Counted from the first letter of the stretch, positions 22,043 through 33,592 are shown. The stretch is DNA of 64,000 nt from Tuctoria greenei (GCA_036927565.1 JAYESD010000002.1:227871605-227935604); one strand, 5' to 3'. Notes: generated by a model from the letters alone, not told the origin. Translations and numbers: made by a program.

Positions 22043-22860
22043 TCAACGCCCCACCAGTTGCCACCAACGACAAGTTGCCTGGCAACCGTCACAGCTAACC
22101 ATAGAGCTTTGGGAACCCTATATATATTATTTTAGTAGGACAGTGTGATGGTGTTCATAGTGTCTAGGAGCAGCATTTAGGACAACCAAGCTCCAGGAGG
22201 GTCAGTTCCAGAGTGTGCAGTAAGCTTAGCCTGGTCTCGAACCCTAATCCTAAGCACCCTACCTCCCAGGGCATCCGGAAGTAGGCAGTTGCCCTCTTTT
22301 GTAGAATTCTGTCTCCTCCTATGAGTAACGATATGAAAGAATCATTGTCTTACTTCATGTTGCCTTAAAAATGTTCATTTAATTACATACTAATTTTATG
22401 ATCAACCATGCTAGACTCGTTCATTGTATATCTCCTCCGTATACACGATTATACACTCTGTATCTCACCCTTGCTGAAGTCATGCAATCCTACTGTGGGT
22501 GGGCTTGCTTTAGGTACATGCGATGTGCGAAGGGATCTCGCAGTTGCCCCCATCCTTGGAGTTCTGTGAAGCTGGATCGCCTCCTGCGAAAGGCCTAAGC
22601 CAAGCCTGAGGTCCAGGGTATGTGAATTGCTTAGCGTAGTCCTGTACCCTAAGCACGCACACCCTACCTCTCAGCGCTGCGGCCGAGTACTAGGGGCCGG
22701 AAGGACCACACCCTAAGGACAGCGAGAGCCGGACCCCGAAGCACTAACACATTGAATTACCCAAGCTCTGTGTGTCAGTTCAGGACATTAACACTTGACA
22801 AAGCTAAGGAAGAGGAATAGGTAAAACCGGTGAGCAAACTAGTCCCTCCTTTAACATGTG
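22043..22860 (+). other. A post-protease region, no gene seen
   Basis: No pol domain or other gene is readable on either strand. Two loosely similar passages, cctaagcaccctacctcccag near 22251 and cctaagcacgcacacccta near 22650, suggest an old degenerate duplication. In an autonomous relative the reverse transcriptase would begin here. Confidence 0.6.
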
Positions 22861-24433
22861 CAGGACAGCCAGCTGCAACACCATCCAAGGAGCCTGCCGT
22901 CAACGTCTCAACATGTTAACAACAGCAACAAGTGCTGATAAGTGAGTACACTCTCCTGCCCCGCTCTTTTTGCTAACAGGGTTCTCTCGTGGTAGCCCGT
23001 ACACCAGGGGCCTGCCGTCAAAGTGCTACACATCGGTGGTGGACGACGTCGGAGAATCCAGCTCCGTCACCTCCCAAGGGGCATGCCATCGACATCTCTG
23101 CGATGATGGTGGGCGACACCAGAGCAGCCAGCTCTGAAGCCTTGCATTGGGCCTGCCGTCGATATTTCTGTGACGACGGTGGGCGACGGCTAGAGCATCC
23201 TGCTCCGGCACCACCCAAGGGGTCTACCATCGACGTCCCAGCATGTGGACGACAACAACAAGCGATGAAAAGTGAGTACACTCTCATGCCCCGCTCTTGC
23301 TGCTACCAAGATTCTCTTGTGGTAGCCCGTACACCAGGGGCCTGCCGTCGAAGTGCTGCACATCGGTGGTGGACGACGCCGGAGCAGCCAGATCCGGCAC
23401 CTCCGAGGGGGCCTATCATCGACGTTTCTACAATGATGGTGGGCGATGCTAGAGCATCTAGCTCTGGCACCACCCAAGGGGCCTGCCGTTGACGTCTCAG
23501 CATGTTGACGACAGCAACAAGCGATGATAGGTGAGTACACTCTCCTGCTCTGCTCTTGATGCTAATAGGGTTCTCTTGTGGTAGACTGTACATCGGGGTC
23601 CTGCTGTCGACGTCTCTACGATGATGGTGGGCGACGTCGGAGCATCCAGCTCTGACACCTCCCAGGGGGCCTCCCGTCGATGACTCAACGATGATGGTGG
23701 GCAACGCTAGAGCATCCAGCTCTGGCACCTCCCAGGGGGCCTGCTGTCGATGACTTTGCGGTGATGGTGGGCACACCAGAGCATCCAGCTCTAGCACAAC
23801 CCAAGGGGCCTTCCATTGATGTAACAATGATGATGGTGGGCGACGCTAGAGCTTCCAGCTTCGGCACCACCCAAGGGGCATGTCATTGATTTCTCAGCAT
23901 GTTGACAACAGCAACAAGTGCTGATAATTGTGTACACTCTCCTGCCCGCTCTTGTTGCTATTAGGGTTCTCTTGTGGTAGCCTGTGCATTGGGGGCCTAC
24001 CGTCGATGTCTCTGTGATGATGGTCGGCGATGCCAGAGCATCCAGCTCTGGCACCTCCCAAGGGTCTGCCGTCGATGATTTGACGATGATGGTGGGTGAT
24101 GCCAGAGCATCCAGCTCCAGCACCTCCTACGGGGCCTACCGTCGATGACTCTAAGATGATGGTGGGCGACGCTGGAGAAGCCAACTTCGGCACCACCCAA
24201 GGGGCCTGCCATTGACGTTTCTACGACAATGGTGGGTGACGCCGAAGCATCCAGCTTTAGCACCACCCAAGGGGACTGCCGTCAATGTCTCAACAACGAA
24301 GGCTGACGCCGCAGAAGCCAGCTCTGGGACCTGCGAGGGGGCCTGCCGTCAATGTTTCTGTGATGATGGTGGGCGATGTCGGAGCATCCAGCTCCGACAA
24401 CATCGAAGGGGCCCGTCATCGACGTCTACACTC
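22861..24433 (+). repeat. Tandem-repeat block of A: ~70 bp units with a higher-order insert
   Basis: About 18-20 diverged copies of a ~70 bp unit of the form GCCTGCCGTCGA, then ATGATGGTGGGCGACG, then AGCATCCAGCTCTGGCACC. Consecutive unit starts such as 23641, 23711, 23780 and 23850 are 69-70 bases apart. A second cassette (gtgagtacactctcctgc, then ttctcttgtggtagcccgta) interrupts the units at 22942, 23272, 23531 and about 23930, giving a higher-order structure of variable length. Long open frames on the minus strand here (repeating LDALASPTII) are by-products of the repeat. Tandem repeats at this position are known for TAT-lineage elements. Confidence 0.9.
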
Positions 24434-24771
24434 AGAAAGAGCTCAGCGCCCCTGGAAGGGCCAAACCTCGGTCACCCGCTCATAGTCCCCCGCTTCGCTG
24501 GGGGGCCGTCGAAGACATCCTGCAATCATGTGGTAGGCATGCCCAGCCATCTGGCCACACCTATTAGGGGGCCTCTAATGGGGTTTCATAGGCAGGACAT
24601 CAACTAACGATAAATCAGACATGTCAGCTGTTCAATCGTTGGTCCATCAAAAGCTAATGAACTCAACAAAAGTTCTTCAAGACCTTACGCATCTAAGGAC
24701 TTGGGGCAACAATTTGAGAAGCACAATACAAGCCACGAAAAAAACACAAAGTGAAATTCATAGAAGAATAT
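24434..24771 (+). other. Spacer between repeat block and antisense ORF
   Basis: No gene or clear repeat is seen in these ~340 bases. Confidence 0.5.
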
Positions 24772-27186
24772 TTACAAAGGGGCCAACTCTTGATACAAAG
24801 ACGGGTCGCAAGCCTCAATCACTGACAAATTGCGCGATGACATGTTTGGAAGCATCCTTGACCTCTGCCACCGCCGTTTCCTCGGGCCCCTTGATGGGAC
24901 CATCAAAAACTGAATCCATAAGCATCTCAGAGTATCGACTCCGGTAGCACACCAGGACTTGGGATGCCACTGTCTCCGCCACCGCTCTACCCCCCTCAGC
25001 TTCCAAACACTGAGCCAGCTCACGCTTCTACAGATCGAGCTCTCGGGTGCGGTGCCTCATTGTGTGCTCCTGAGCCTGGATATCGAGATCTCATAGGAGG
25101 AGTTCCTAACACTCAGCCAAGTGTTGCGCCCGATCCTGTGCCAAGGTCTTCGAGGCGGGACTGCAACCTGTCCTGATCTGCCTCAACGCGAGCCATCATC
25201 TCTTGGGCCACCACCTCTTGCTCAGTGAAAGCAGCCTCCCATTAAGTAACAGCGGCTTCGCATAAACACAAGGCCTCTCGACCCTCTTCAAGGGCACGTA
25301 GGTGGGCTTTAGCCGTGTTATTGGCTACCTTGGCGTCGGCCAACATCTTCTAGGACATTGCATCCATGGCCTTCACCAAGCGGTGCCTTAGTTCTAGCTC
25401 CTCGTTCTTCTTCTGGTACATCGCCTTTGACTCAGTTATCCTAGATCTCAGAAGTTCCTCCCAAGCATGGAGGCGCTCGCCCTCAGCACGCAGCTTCTCC
25501 CAGTCTGCGGCGAGAGTCCCCTGCGCCTGGCAGATGTTGGATTGCAACAGGTTGATGATGGACTGCGTCGAGTCCATGATGTTGGAGACGCGCTCTAGCT
25601 GCACCAAAGTTATGGAAGGCTGCCCGATGATCATCTTAGGGACCTCTTCCTCTTGCGGTGATGAAGGCGAGAGCACTAGTACTAGGGACCTTGTCCCCGA
25701 GGACTGAGCGGAAGTTGCAGTGCTACCTGAAGCGGCAGCACTACTATCACCCAAGGAGCCACCCGTCAGATCAGCAGCCGCGGAGGCCAGGCCCTCAGCC
25801 TGCTGAGCCGACTCCTACATTGCCTCCATAGGTGTAGCGCTCCCGGAGCCCTCTGTGGCGCCTTGGACTGCACCATCAACGGAGATGCTGGACGGTGTGC
25901 TGGTCGTAGACAATGGCAGAACCACTACTTGACAGACTTGGCCTACCCCCGATGAACCGCTGACACCTGATGCTGAGGAGGGGCGCGCCGATAGACGTTT
26001 ACTTGGAGCGAGGACTGCCCACGATGGTGCCTTCGGTGGCAACCAAGCATGTTTCTCCTTTGCATCCTCGATCACTAGCGACTTCCCCTTCCCTACATCG
26101 GGGACCGACGCTTTCCCCTTCCCTGTGTCAGGGACCGGCACCTTGCCTTTCCCTCCATCGGAGGGTGCATCCACCATTGACGTCTCGAAGCCTGGGGCAG
26201 GTGTAGACTCCTGTGGAGGGTCGACGATGGCCAATCCACGGTCCACATTGCCGACCTGCCGCGGTGCAAGACCCAACGCGTCCAAGTTCAGCATCTCCCT
26301 CAGGATCTTCTTCCGAAGGTTCTGATCCGAGCAAAGTGGAGGACAGGGCCCCGTAAGATTGAAGACATCGGAAGTCAGTGGGCCGTCACATGCCTTGGTC
26401 ATTATGTCGAACACCTCTTGCGGGTCGTCTCTATGTCGCGACCTCGCACCAGCCTGGTGCCATCTTGTGGCACGAAGTAAAGCCATGCAGGGCGGCTACG
26501 ATGCTAGAGGGGGCCCTGATGTCGATGCGTGAAGTCTGCCATCACCATCAGCTCTGACAGAAAATGATCCGCCAAGAATCGGATCCTCTCCATCACCGGG
26601 GTGTACCGTGATCCAACTTCGGGCGCTCCTCCCAGGTCTTCTTGTTGAATACCAGGCAGTCAGTGGACAGGACCATGCGATCGTGAGCATCGACCTATAC
26701 GATCACCCAGTCACTCCTCTGGTCGGCCCACTTCGTTGTGGAGAGCGGGATGATTTACTTGAAAGGGTTGTTGCCCGATGCTGGAAGTAGTAGGCCCGGA
26801 GGAAAGCTTGTCTTGCTCTTCTTCCCATTCTTCCTTAGTATGAAGAACTGCTGGAACACCGACACGGACGGGTGCACCTCGACAGACATCTCACATAGGT
26901 GAGAGAACACCACTGCCACCAACAGATATTTTGGCGACAAGTAGTGAAGTTGGAGCCCGATGACCTCTAGAAGCGTCACCAAGAAGGAGGAAACGGGAGG
27001 AATAAACCCGGAGTACGCATATGACTTGAACAAAATGATCTCCTTCTTCACCAACTCTAGAGGCAGGCTGCCGAGACAGATCAGATCCCGCCGCTCCTTG
27101 TCCTCCCAGTCGAATAGACGCCTCACAGACGCTATGTGCTCTATGCGGAAAGGAGGCAAGGCTGAGTCTATTGGAGCAGGAGTCAA
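24772..27186 (-). pseudogene. A antisense ORF: Transposase_28-like domain plus coiled coil
   Basis: A ~2.4 kb reading on the minus strand, opposite to A's own genes. The N-terminal part (27186-26755) includes WEDKERRDLICLGSLPLEL, YAYSGFIPPVSSFLVTLLE, GLQLHYLSPKYLL and FSHLCEMSVEVHPSVSVFQ, the pattern of Pfam Transposase_28 (putative gypsy-type transposon). The middle (26486-25815) is rich in G, S, P and K, with about three copies of a ~10-residue VPDTGKGK repeat. The C-terminal part (25754 to about 25200) is strongly helical with heptad-like E/L/K text. Stops and frame changes occur at about 26754, 26550, 25812 and 25350. Function is unknown; the family is named from transposon association, not proven activity. 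It resembles the antisense gene of Grande-type elements in place and strand. Confidence 0.75.
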
Positions 27187-27695
27187 GAACCTTGAAGGTA
27201 GGGAGAGAGTGGGCGCTCAAGGAGGAAGACGAAGGCTCGAATGTTGGGGTGTGCATAAGGAGGAACCACCTTTGCCCACAGAGGTTTCCTTTTAACACCC
27301 CATTGGCGTTTTAGCACACCAAGCAAATAGCTCGGGGCTGAAGCCCTCTGTCAAGCCGTAGCATCCCTAACAGCGAGTCCCATGTCCCCTGTCAGAGAGA
27401 TTGGCCCGAGGGGGTTTCGACCTGAGAAGGCAACCCAACGGTTCCCATAAAGGCGGGAGTGGAAGCAGCAGAAGCGTAGCAGCCGCATTGGGAAGTGTCG
27501 CAGTAAAAAAGCTGCAACAAGCAAAGATCTCGTCACCACAAGCCCTCAACTGGAGAGGGACGCGTGGCCATGATGGCAAAAGCGCACACCATTTCGTCTG
27601 ATCAAGACAAAATTATAAGACAGCACGGGAAAGCAGGGTTAGGGTTCAACCCTCGAGCTCATAACCCCCCCCCCCAGGGTGGACCCAGGGGCCAC
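27187..27695 (+). other. A 3' region between antisense ORF and LTR
   Basis: No gene is called. The region has a run of about 12 C (27664-27675) and the purine-rich aggggccac directly before the LTR, the likely polypurine tract. A promoter for the antisense ORF should lie here or in the LTR, but none is recognisable. Confidence 0.5.
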
Positions 27696-28771
27696 TATCG
27701 GTACCCGGCATACCGGGTACCCTCGAGCACAGGCTAAAGCCGCCTAGGTGCCTTGCCTCCAGCCAAGGTGGGGTCTCAGGGCACCACGTGTCCAGAAGGC
27801 TCAAACCCCTCTACCTCAGATACGGGGTCCGGAGTACCCACATGGACCTCAAGATGGAGCCCAGCTCCGCCTCAGGACGAGCTCCCAAGCGACCACATAT
27901 CCAGCAGGATGAGTTCCCGCTCCCTCCCATGGGACAGGGCTCCAGTGCTGCCATGTGGCTCGAGATAACCGACATGCCACCTTCCCGAAGAGGAGGGCTC
28001 TGGCTCTGCCACAAGTCCCGCGGCCCTGGGACCTCCTCTCTACTAAGGAGCGGGCTCCGGGGCTGCCTCGTGGTTGGAAAGACGGGATCGGGCATCCCCA
28101 GTAGAGGCTAGCTCCAAAGCTGCCACGTACCTTGCAACTTGCCCTGGGCGGTGGGTTGCAGGAGTTAAGAGGGCGGTGCGCCTTGTCCTGATCAGGCATT
28201 GAAGACACGTATCTTCCCTAGGCAAATGACGTGACACGCGCCTGCTGTCAGGTACCTCTGCGCCCAATTGCATCGCAGTGAAGATGTCGCAGGCCTACCC
28301 CACCCCTCCAAGTGGGTAGCTTACAGCGACAGGATAGTCGGATGGGACATTCCCTGCCATCATCAACGACTATGCATAGGCCACTGGCAATCGAGGCGGC
28401 AAGAAGGCATGACTTCAAGCCGCGGTCAGAGGAAGCTTATGCGAGAAGCCTTAAATCTTTAGGATAAGATGGCCTCGGGGCCACCTGTCGGGCCCCAAAC
28501 CCCACTTGAAAGGCATCTGGCCTTGTCTATTAAAGGACCAGAGTGCCACCGTTAGAAAGGACAGCCAATCAATCCCCAACACACACACACCAGCAATACA
28601 AGCTCTCCCTGGAGTAGGGTGTTACACTCTTGCGGCCCGAACCACGTAAAAACCACAGTCTCACACTCTCATACCGCGATCACTAGATTGAGAACTAAGC
28701 CCTACCGATCAAAGAACCTTCGTGGGCTACTCCTTAGCAGATCTGTGGGAAGTGTCACATTAACACTTCGA
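27696..28771 (+). repeat. A 3' LTR
   Basis: It starts TATCGGTACCCGGCATACC, where the first G of the expected TG is A. That start resembles the TGTCGGTACC ends of related grass elements. It runs ~1076 bp to CACTTCGA. It contains GC-rich short repeats around gggctccg and the shared blocks that match 11227-11923. The last two bases differ from the 5' copy, so the exact end is uncertain. Confidence 0.8.
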
Positions 28772-30198
28772 GTTGCACAAGAGATGCTTCAAACATGTCT
28801 GACTAACATCGGACAAGTACAAGCTTCCAAGGAGAGGTTTTTCTCAAACTTTTCTTGCTTCACAACCTCGAACAATTCTGCATCGGACAAGCTCAACATA
28901 CCTCATACATGCCCGATTTCTTGTAGAGAGAACTCAGACATGTCTAGACAAGCTCAGACATTTTCGAGTGCTAGAGGAAATCAAGATTTTTGTAAGTCTT
29001 GGTAAGTCGGACAAGTACGACCTACTACGGACAAATCCAAAACTTAGAAATTTTAAGTCCTGGTAGGTTGGACAAGTCCGAAACCTTGCAGAGGGTTTCC
29101 GGACATATCCGAGCCCATGGCTCGGACAAGTCTAAACCAACACTTTAAGACACTACTAAAAAGAGTCCCAAGGGGTTGATATCCCATTTGATTCCCTAAA
29201 TTTACAAGAGTCATGCCCCACTTGATATTATGGCATTTGCTATGACTCAAGAAAAATAAAACCCTAATTCTACAAGTCCTTCCGCGTTTTCTCCTTTTTC
29301 AAAGAACTTGAATGAATTTATTCCATACATAATCTTTGCTAGAACTCAACCAAATTCATTAGATCTTTATTTGTTTGTCATTAATCATTCAAAACTCATA
29401 AGGGACCAAGATGCACTTAGACACATACTTGGACCCCACAATCAAACAAGAAACACTTGTCCAAACATATGAATAAAGAGATATTAATATTATAATATTG
29501 CAAAATGTCACAAATAAAATAAAAGATACATGAGCCATACCTCTCCCAAAATGGACTTGGGACTAGAGGTTCTACTCTACAGCCTAACCTCCACTAAGGA
29601 CTAAGAGAACTAGTGTAAACAAGAGAGTTATGCTCAAGTGGTGTGTGTTGTGAAGTGAGGTTGTGGCATCCTATCTATATTGTGGTTAACACTGGTTCCT
29701 ACCAGAATTAGAGTGCGTAGCAGTTATTGCCACCATCAGAGAGTCACAGGAGAGTGGCACACGTCTTTTGACTAGGTTTGGCGGCAGGATGGAGTCGACC
29801 GACCAGGGAGCTTGACCGACTTGGTCCTGGCTCCTCCTGCGGTGTGTTCGCTCCAGGAGACTAACATGTCATCCTTAAGCCATCCCCGGGCGCTATGCCG
29901 TTGGGTTCCCTCGGATACCCCTGTAAGTGGGTCAGTCTCTCCACATACTGCCATGTGTCAACATCTGATTGGCCGGTAGGTTACTTTTCAGCATTGCTCC
30001 CCACAATTCTCCTCATTTCTGTAGTTATATGTCGGCATAAACTATTTCTCCAAGTACAAGTGGAATTATGATACATATAAAAGTGATGTGTGTAAGAATA
30101 ATTATTTATTCACATAATTGAGTTATATAGATGATCAAAATCTGTATATAATGACCGTCAGCATTGGTGAACTGGCGGACGCGATTTTTGACACTAAC
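28772..30198. other. Unresolved: diverged LTR-like sequence and probable 3' LTR of G
   Basis: 28800-29150 has many imperfect cggacaagtccg motifs in minus-LTR style, so it may be an old relative of the Tekay-type U3. 29151-29600 is AT-rich with no gene seen. The minus strand at 30199 reads TGTTAG, a usual copia LTR start, directly after the end of the G polyprotein. The left end of that LTR could not be located. No open frame here has family support. Confidence 0.4.
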
Positions 30199-30204
30199 AC
30201 ACCC

Positions 30205-30785
30205 GCGGAGTCTCAGCTGAGGGAAGCCTGACGTAGAGACTATTGCGGAAGCCCTGGAACACTAGTGTCGTCAATCCTTTAGTTATTAGATCGTAGATCA
30301 CCGAGGGCCACTTTTTCTCCGATGAAGTGAATATCAATTTTGATGTGTTTAGTCCGGCGATGGTTGATTGGATTATGCGACATGTACACGGCTGAGATGT
30401 TGTAGCAGTAAATAACTGTGGCCTTGTGAATTGGGTAGCAGAGTTCTCCAAGTAGTTGACGGAGAAAAACACATTCCATGGCGTTATTTGCAACAGCTCG
30501 ATATTCGACTTCAACACTTGAATGTGATAACATTGGTTGTCACTTTCTGGACCAAGAGACTAGAGTATTGCCAAGATATTTGCAAAATCCAGAAGTGGAT
30601 CTTCTGGTATCCGGACATCCTGCCCAGTCGGCGTTCAAATATGCGATCATGTCCGGAGATGCAGACACATGTACGTGAAGACCAAGAGTAGTAGTGCCTC
30701 ATATATTCCGAAGTACCCTTCTGAGGAGAGCCCGGTGATATTCATGTGGATCATGCATGTGTAGAACGGCAAAAGAAATGTCCAG
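30205..30785 (-). pseudogene. G RNase H
   Basis: The copia-type RNase H reads LSHSSVEVEYRAVANNAMEC, YCYNISAVYMSHNPINH and RRTKHIKIDIHFIGEKVALG on the minus strand. The family normally reads YCDNISA, so a catalytic aspartate is changed to tyrosine. After GDLR the frame shifts to DLITKGLTTLVFQGFRNSL and the polyprotein ends near 30205. The first part, down to about 30534, is poorly preserved and partly out of frame. Confidence 0.8.
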
Positions 30786-31700
30786 TCATGTAATTGTCAG
30801 GTATTGTAATGTCCCGGCTAATTGTCTATACTCAGCAGCATTGGTGATTCGAGAACTGTTGGAGATAGGCAGTTTTGCTTTAGTGTCGACTGAAGTGGTG
30901 ACAGACTTACAGTTGCTCATGGAAGCTCGTTGAATGATTTTTTCGGCATATTTTTCTTGAGTTAGAAAGAATCCAGAGAAGGATCGTTTGATGTCAACGC
31001 CTAGGAAGTATTTGATTGGACCCATACTTTTCACTGCAAATTCTGATTGCAGCAAAGAAGTCATGACGTCAACATAGAGAAGGATATAGGCACGGTCTTG
31101 ACCACGGTTATATGTGAACAGTGAAGAATCAGACCATGCCTTGTGAAAGCTGATCTGCTTGGCAAAGAGAGCAAAGTGTGTAAACCAGGCTCTTGGCGCT
31201 TGCTTGAGGCCGTAGAGAGACTGTGATGGCAAGCAAACTGCATCCGGCCTGTCCTTGTCAATAAAACCAGTTCGCTGGTTACAATTAAGTTGCTCTTGAA
31301 GATGACCATTAAGAAAAGCATCGGTAACATCCAACTGATTTACTGGCCACTGACGTCTGGCTGCAATAGTAAGAAGAGTCTGAATAGTAGGTTGTTTGAT
31401 GACTGGAGCAAAGGTCTCACTGAAGTCTATCGCGGGTCGTTGATGAAATCCGTGAACAACCCATCTAGCATTGTACTTGTCAAAGGTGTCATCCAGAAAT
31501 TTATGCTTCATGATCCAATTTTTTTTGTGATGATGTTGGGTTGTGGTGGCTTAGGTACAAGGCACCATGTGATTAGCTTAAAGAGCGTTGAATCTTGTTG
31601 CATGGTTGAGCGCCAGTTTTCATGTTGAAGTGCCGAGCGAACTGACTTGAGTATATGGGAGAGAGAGTAGAGGACTCAGTGGTGGCCATGGAAAGGCAAA
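30786..31700 (-). pseudogene. G reverse transcriptase
   Basis: Copia RVT_2 text on the minus strand: KYNARWVVHGFHQRPAIDF, SETFAPVIKQPTIQTLL, QLDVTDAFLNGHLQEQLN, SLYGLKQAPRAWF, SLFTYNRGQDRAYILLYVDV, KYFLGVDIKRSFSGFFL and YRQLAGTLQYLT. At the active site YVDD is YVDV followed directly by MTSLLQ, so the second aspartate and about ten residues after it are deleted. The N-terminal approach (31511-31700) is frame-broken. Motif A (QLDVTDAF) keeps its aspartate. It is enzymatically dead. Confidence 0.85.
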
Positions 31701-31951
31701 AAATACCGGCTTTTGATCATGTGATCATATGGTGTGTAGGTTGTTGATTTGTTGTTGATGTGGACTCGCTGCTGTTGCTGGGTTGTTGGCTCGGTAGCTC
31801 ATTGTGATTTGTTGCAGGTGGAGGCATGTGATCATAAATAGCTGGGCTTGGCATGGGAGTTAACACGTCAGGTGACAGCTCCATGCGGGGCGTATTCAAG
31901 CGCGTGGTTGAGGATGTGGTGTGGCCATGCACAGGAACAGTATCAAGCATG
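31701..31951 (-). pseudogene. G integrase-reverse transcriptase linker
   Basis: An open minus-strand stretch rich in P, S, T, N and Q (31950-31717, for example SSTTRLNTPRMELSPDVLTP). This composition is normal for the disordered linker between copia integrase and reverse transcriptase. There is no independent function to assign. Confidence 0.6.
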
Positions 31952-33150
31952 TTAGTGGTTTTGCTCAGTGTTGAGATGTGGCATGGGGAGTGGTGAGTGG
32001 GTGGTGGGGCAGGTGGCTTTGTAGGTTGTACTGGCGGAGGAGTTGGGTTGGTTGATTGTGATGCTGCCGTGGAGCCGAGTTCTGTTGCCGAGCTGGTACA
32101 ATGGAGTCGTCCAGATCTTCGAGCATGAGTCGTGACGCCGTTGGTGATGAAGATTGCGCAGCCGCAGCAAACTGAAATTGAGTTTCATCAAAGACAACAT
32201 GCCATGATGTAATAAACTTGCGTGTGCCCAAGTTGTAGCATCGATACCCCATGTGCTCTGTGGTAGCCAAGAAATACACACGCCTGGACCGAGGTTCCAG
32301 CTTGTGAGAAGTTGATGTGCAATGTTGGGGAAGCAGAGGCAGCAAACGTGAACATGATCATACAACAGAGGCACGCCAAGTAGCAGCTCATGTGGTGTAG
32401 GTTGACCTGTAGCTCGACATGGACGACGGTTAATCAAATAAGTATTTGTGTTAAGTGTCTCAGCCCAGAATATAGGTGGTGTATGGGAGTGCATCAACAA
32501 TGGTGCAGATGGAGTCGTTGCTGGTGCGTAGTATGTGCTCGGCTCTCCAATTTTGTGGTGATGTATATGGGTATGAGAGACGAAAATGAATACCATAAGC
32601 AGAGAAGAAAGAGCACAAGGCAGTGTTATTGAATTCCTTCCCATTTTCAGTTTGCACTGCAAGAATGGGAAGTCAAAACTGCGTAGAAACATAAGAGTAA
32701 AAAGCCAGAAAAGTGGGAAGCCTGCACTTCATTATGTGATGTAGGGGAAAAGTCCAAATACAATGAGAATAGTCATCCAGGATAACGAGATAGGATTGAA
32801 AACCCGAAACACTTAACACAGGTGATGTCCAGACACATCAGCATGTAGAAGCTGAAATGAAATATATAAAAGAATCTGATAATGAAAAGGGAAAACGAAC
32901 ATGTTTCTCAAGCTAACATGCACGGCAAGTCTGTGGAGCTGTATTATTACATGAAAAAATTTATTTAAGGCCTGCAGGAGGCAAGTTCTTCCTGGGTGAC
33001 CAATGCGGGCATGCCCATAGGTCAATGGAGTCTGCTGGGGCATGGAGGGCTTGCACGAGTTGATGTGGAATGGGTAGAAATCACCATCACTCTCACATAA
33101 GAGCATCACACCCTTGGTTCGAAGGTCCTTGATGGAAAACACAAATGGGT
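31952..33150 (-). pseudogene. G integrase
   Basis: The minus-strand pieces are the GAG-pre-integrase/zinc region (33142-32813; HARIGHPGRTCLLQALNKF), the core around 32690-32400 (MQTENGKEFNN for the second catalytic acid; YLINRRPCRATGQPTPHELL for the helix after the third), and the C-terminal part with FLATTEHMGYRCYNLGT. The zinc cysteine region is altered (VHVSLRNMFVFPF where family members have a CxxC-containing text). Several frameshifts separate the pieces. The domain order confirms copia. Confidence 0.75.
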
Positions 33151-33193
33151 CAAATTAAATTGAAACCACATTGTCATGTGTTAATTTGCGAAC

Positions 33194-33479
33194 TCAAATC
33201 AGATAGCGTACTAAACCAGGAGAGCAAATAATATTGTTCAGGAAGATGTTGTTAGAAGATCTAGGTGTAACAGAGGAGGCAACATGAGTAACTGGAAATT
33301 TAACACCATTCCCAACGGTAATGGAAGAATGGATCAGAACAGGGCGGGAAGAGGGAAGAGTGGTTTTGATACCAGTCATGCGAGACGATGCACCGGAGTC
33401 GACAAACCAATCTGAAGTGGAATGTGGGGGTGATGGAGGCACTATTGGGTGCAAAAAGCGGTGCATGTGTGTCCGATGT
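33194..33479 (-). pseudogene. G aspartic protease, cut by D
   Basis: The minus strand shows DWFVDSGASSRMTG, the copia protease active site with the DSG intact, then SITVGNGVKFPVTHVAS and IFLNNIICSPGLVRYLI. The region upstream (gag) is removed from view by element D at 33480. The frame ends at the junction with the next domain. Confidence 0.82.
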
Positions 33480-33592
33480 TGTAACACCCTTATTTGCATA
33501 CATAATGCATTGCATACATCCTCATACATGCCTAACATAAAGAAACCCTAAAAGGAACAAGATTAAAATGAATTTAGGCTTAATCAGGAATT

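Larger units (their letters stand above)
11227..28771 (+). mobile_element. Element A: TAT-like non-autonomous Ty3/gypsy retrotransposon
   Basis: Two GC-rich LTR copies (11227-11923, truncated at the left by I, and 27696-28771) in direct orientation enclose gag, an aspartic protease, a tandem-repeat block and a long antisense ORF. No reverse transcriptase, RNase H or integrase can be read on either strand between 22043 and 27695, so it would need enzymes from another element. Antisense ORFs and 3' tandem repeats are known features of the TAT lineage (for example Grande and its gene23, Ogre and Retand). Assignment to TAT is an inference from gag/protease style, LTR style and this layout. Element B splits its gag. 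Confidence 0.8.
30199..33479 (-). mobile_element. Element G: Ty1/copia fragment (Ale/Retrofit-like), split by D
   Basis: Minus-strand order is protease (33479-33194), integrase (33150-31952), reverse transcriptase (about 31700-30786) and RNase H (about 30700-30205). Integrase before reverse transcriptase is the copia order. Family-level text such as QLDVTDAFLNGHL, GLKQAPRAWF and EYRAVANNAMECVFLRQLL is Ale/Retrofit-like. Element D is inserted at 33480, with a candidate target duplicate GATGT at 33475-33479. G's gag and 5' LTR should lie beyond D's 3' LTR, right of the window. All domains are broken. Confidence 0.85.

Noticed and set aside
23303..24266. Long minus-strand frames with repeating LDALASPTII text
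   Set aside because: They result from tandem repeats whose ~70 bp unit is not a multiple of three. Frames change from unit to unit and no domain is present.
29772..30130. Host gene fragment between A and G
   Set aside because: A 60-codon frame with mixed composition and no recognisable domain. It lies where the 3' LTR of G is expected.
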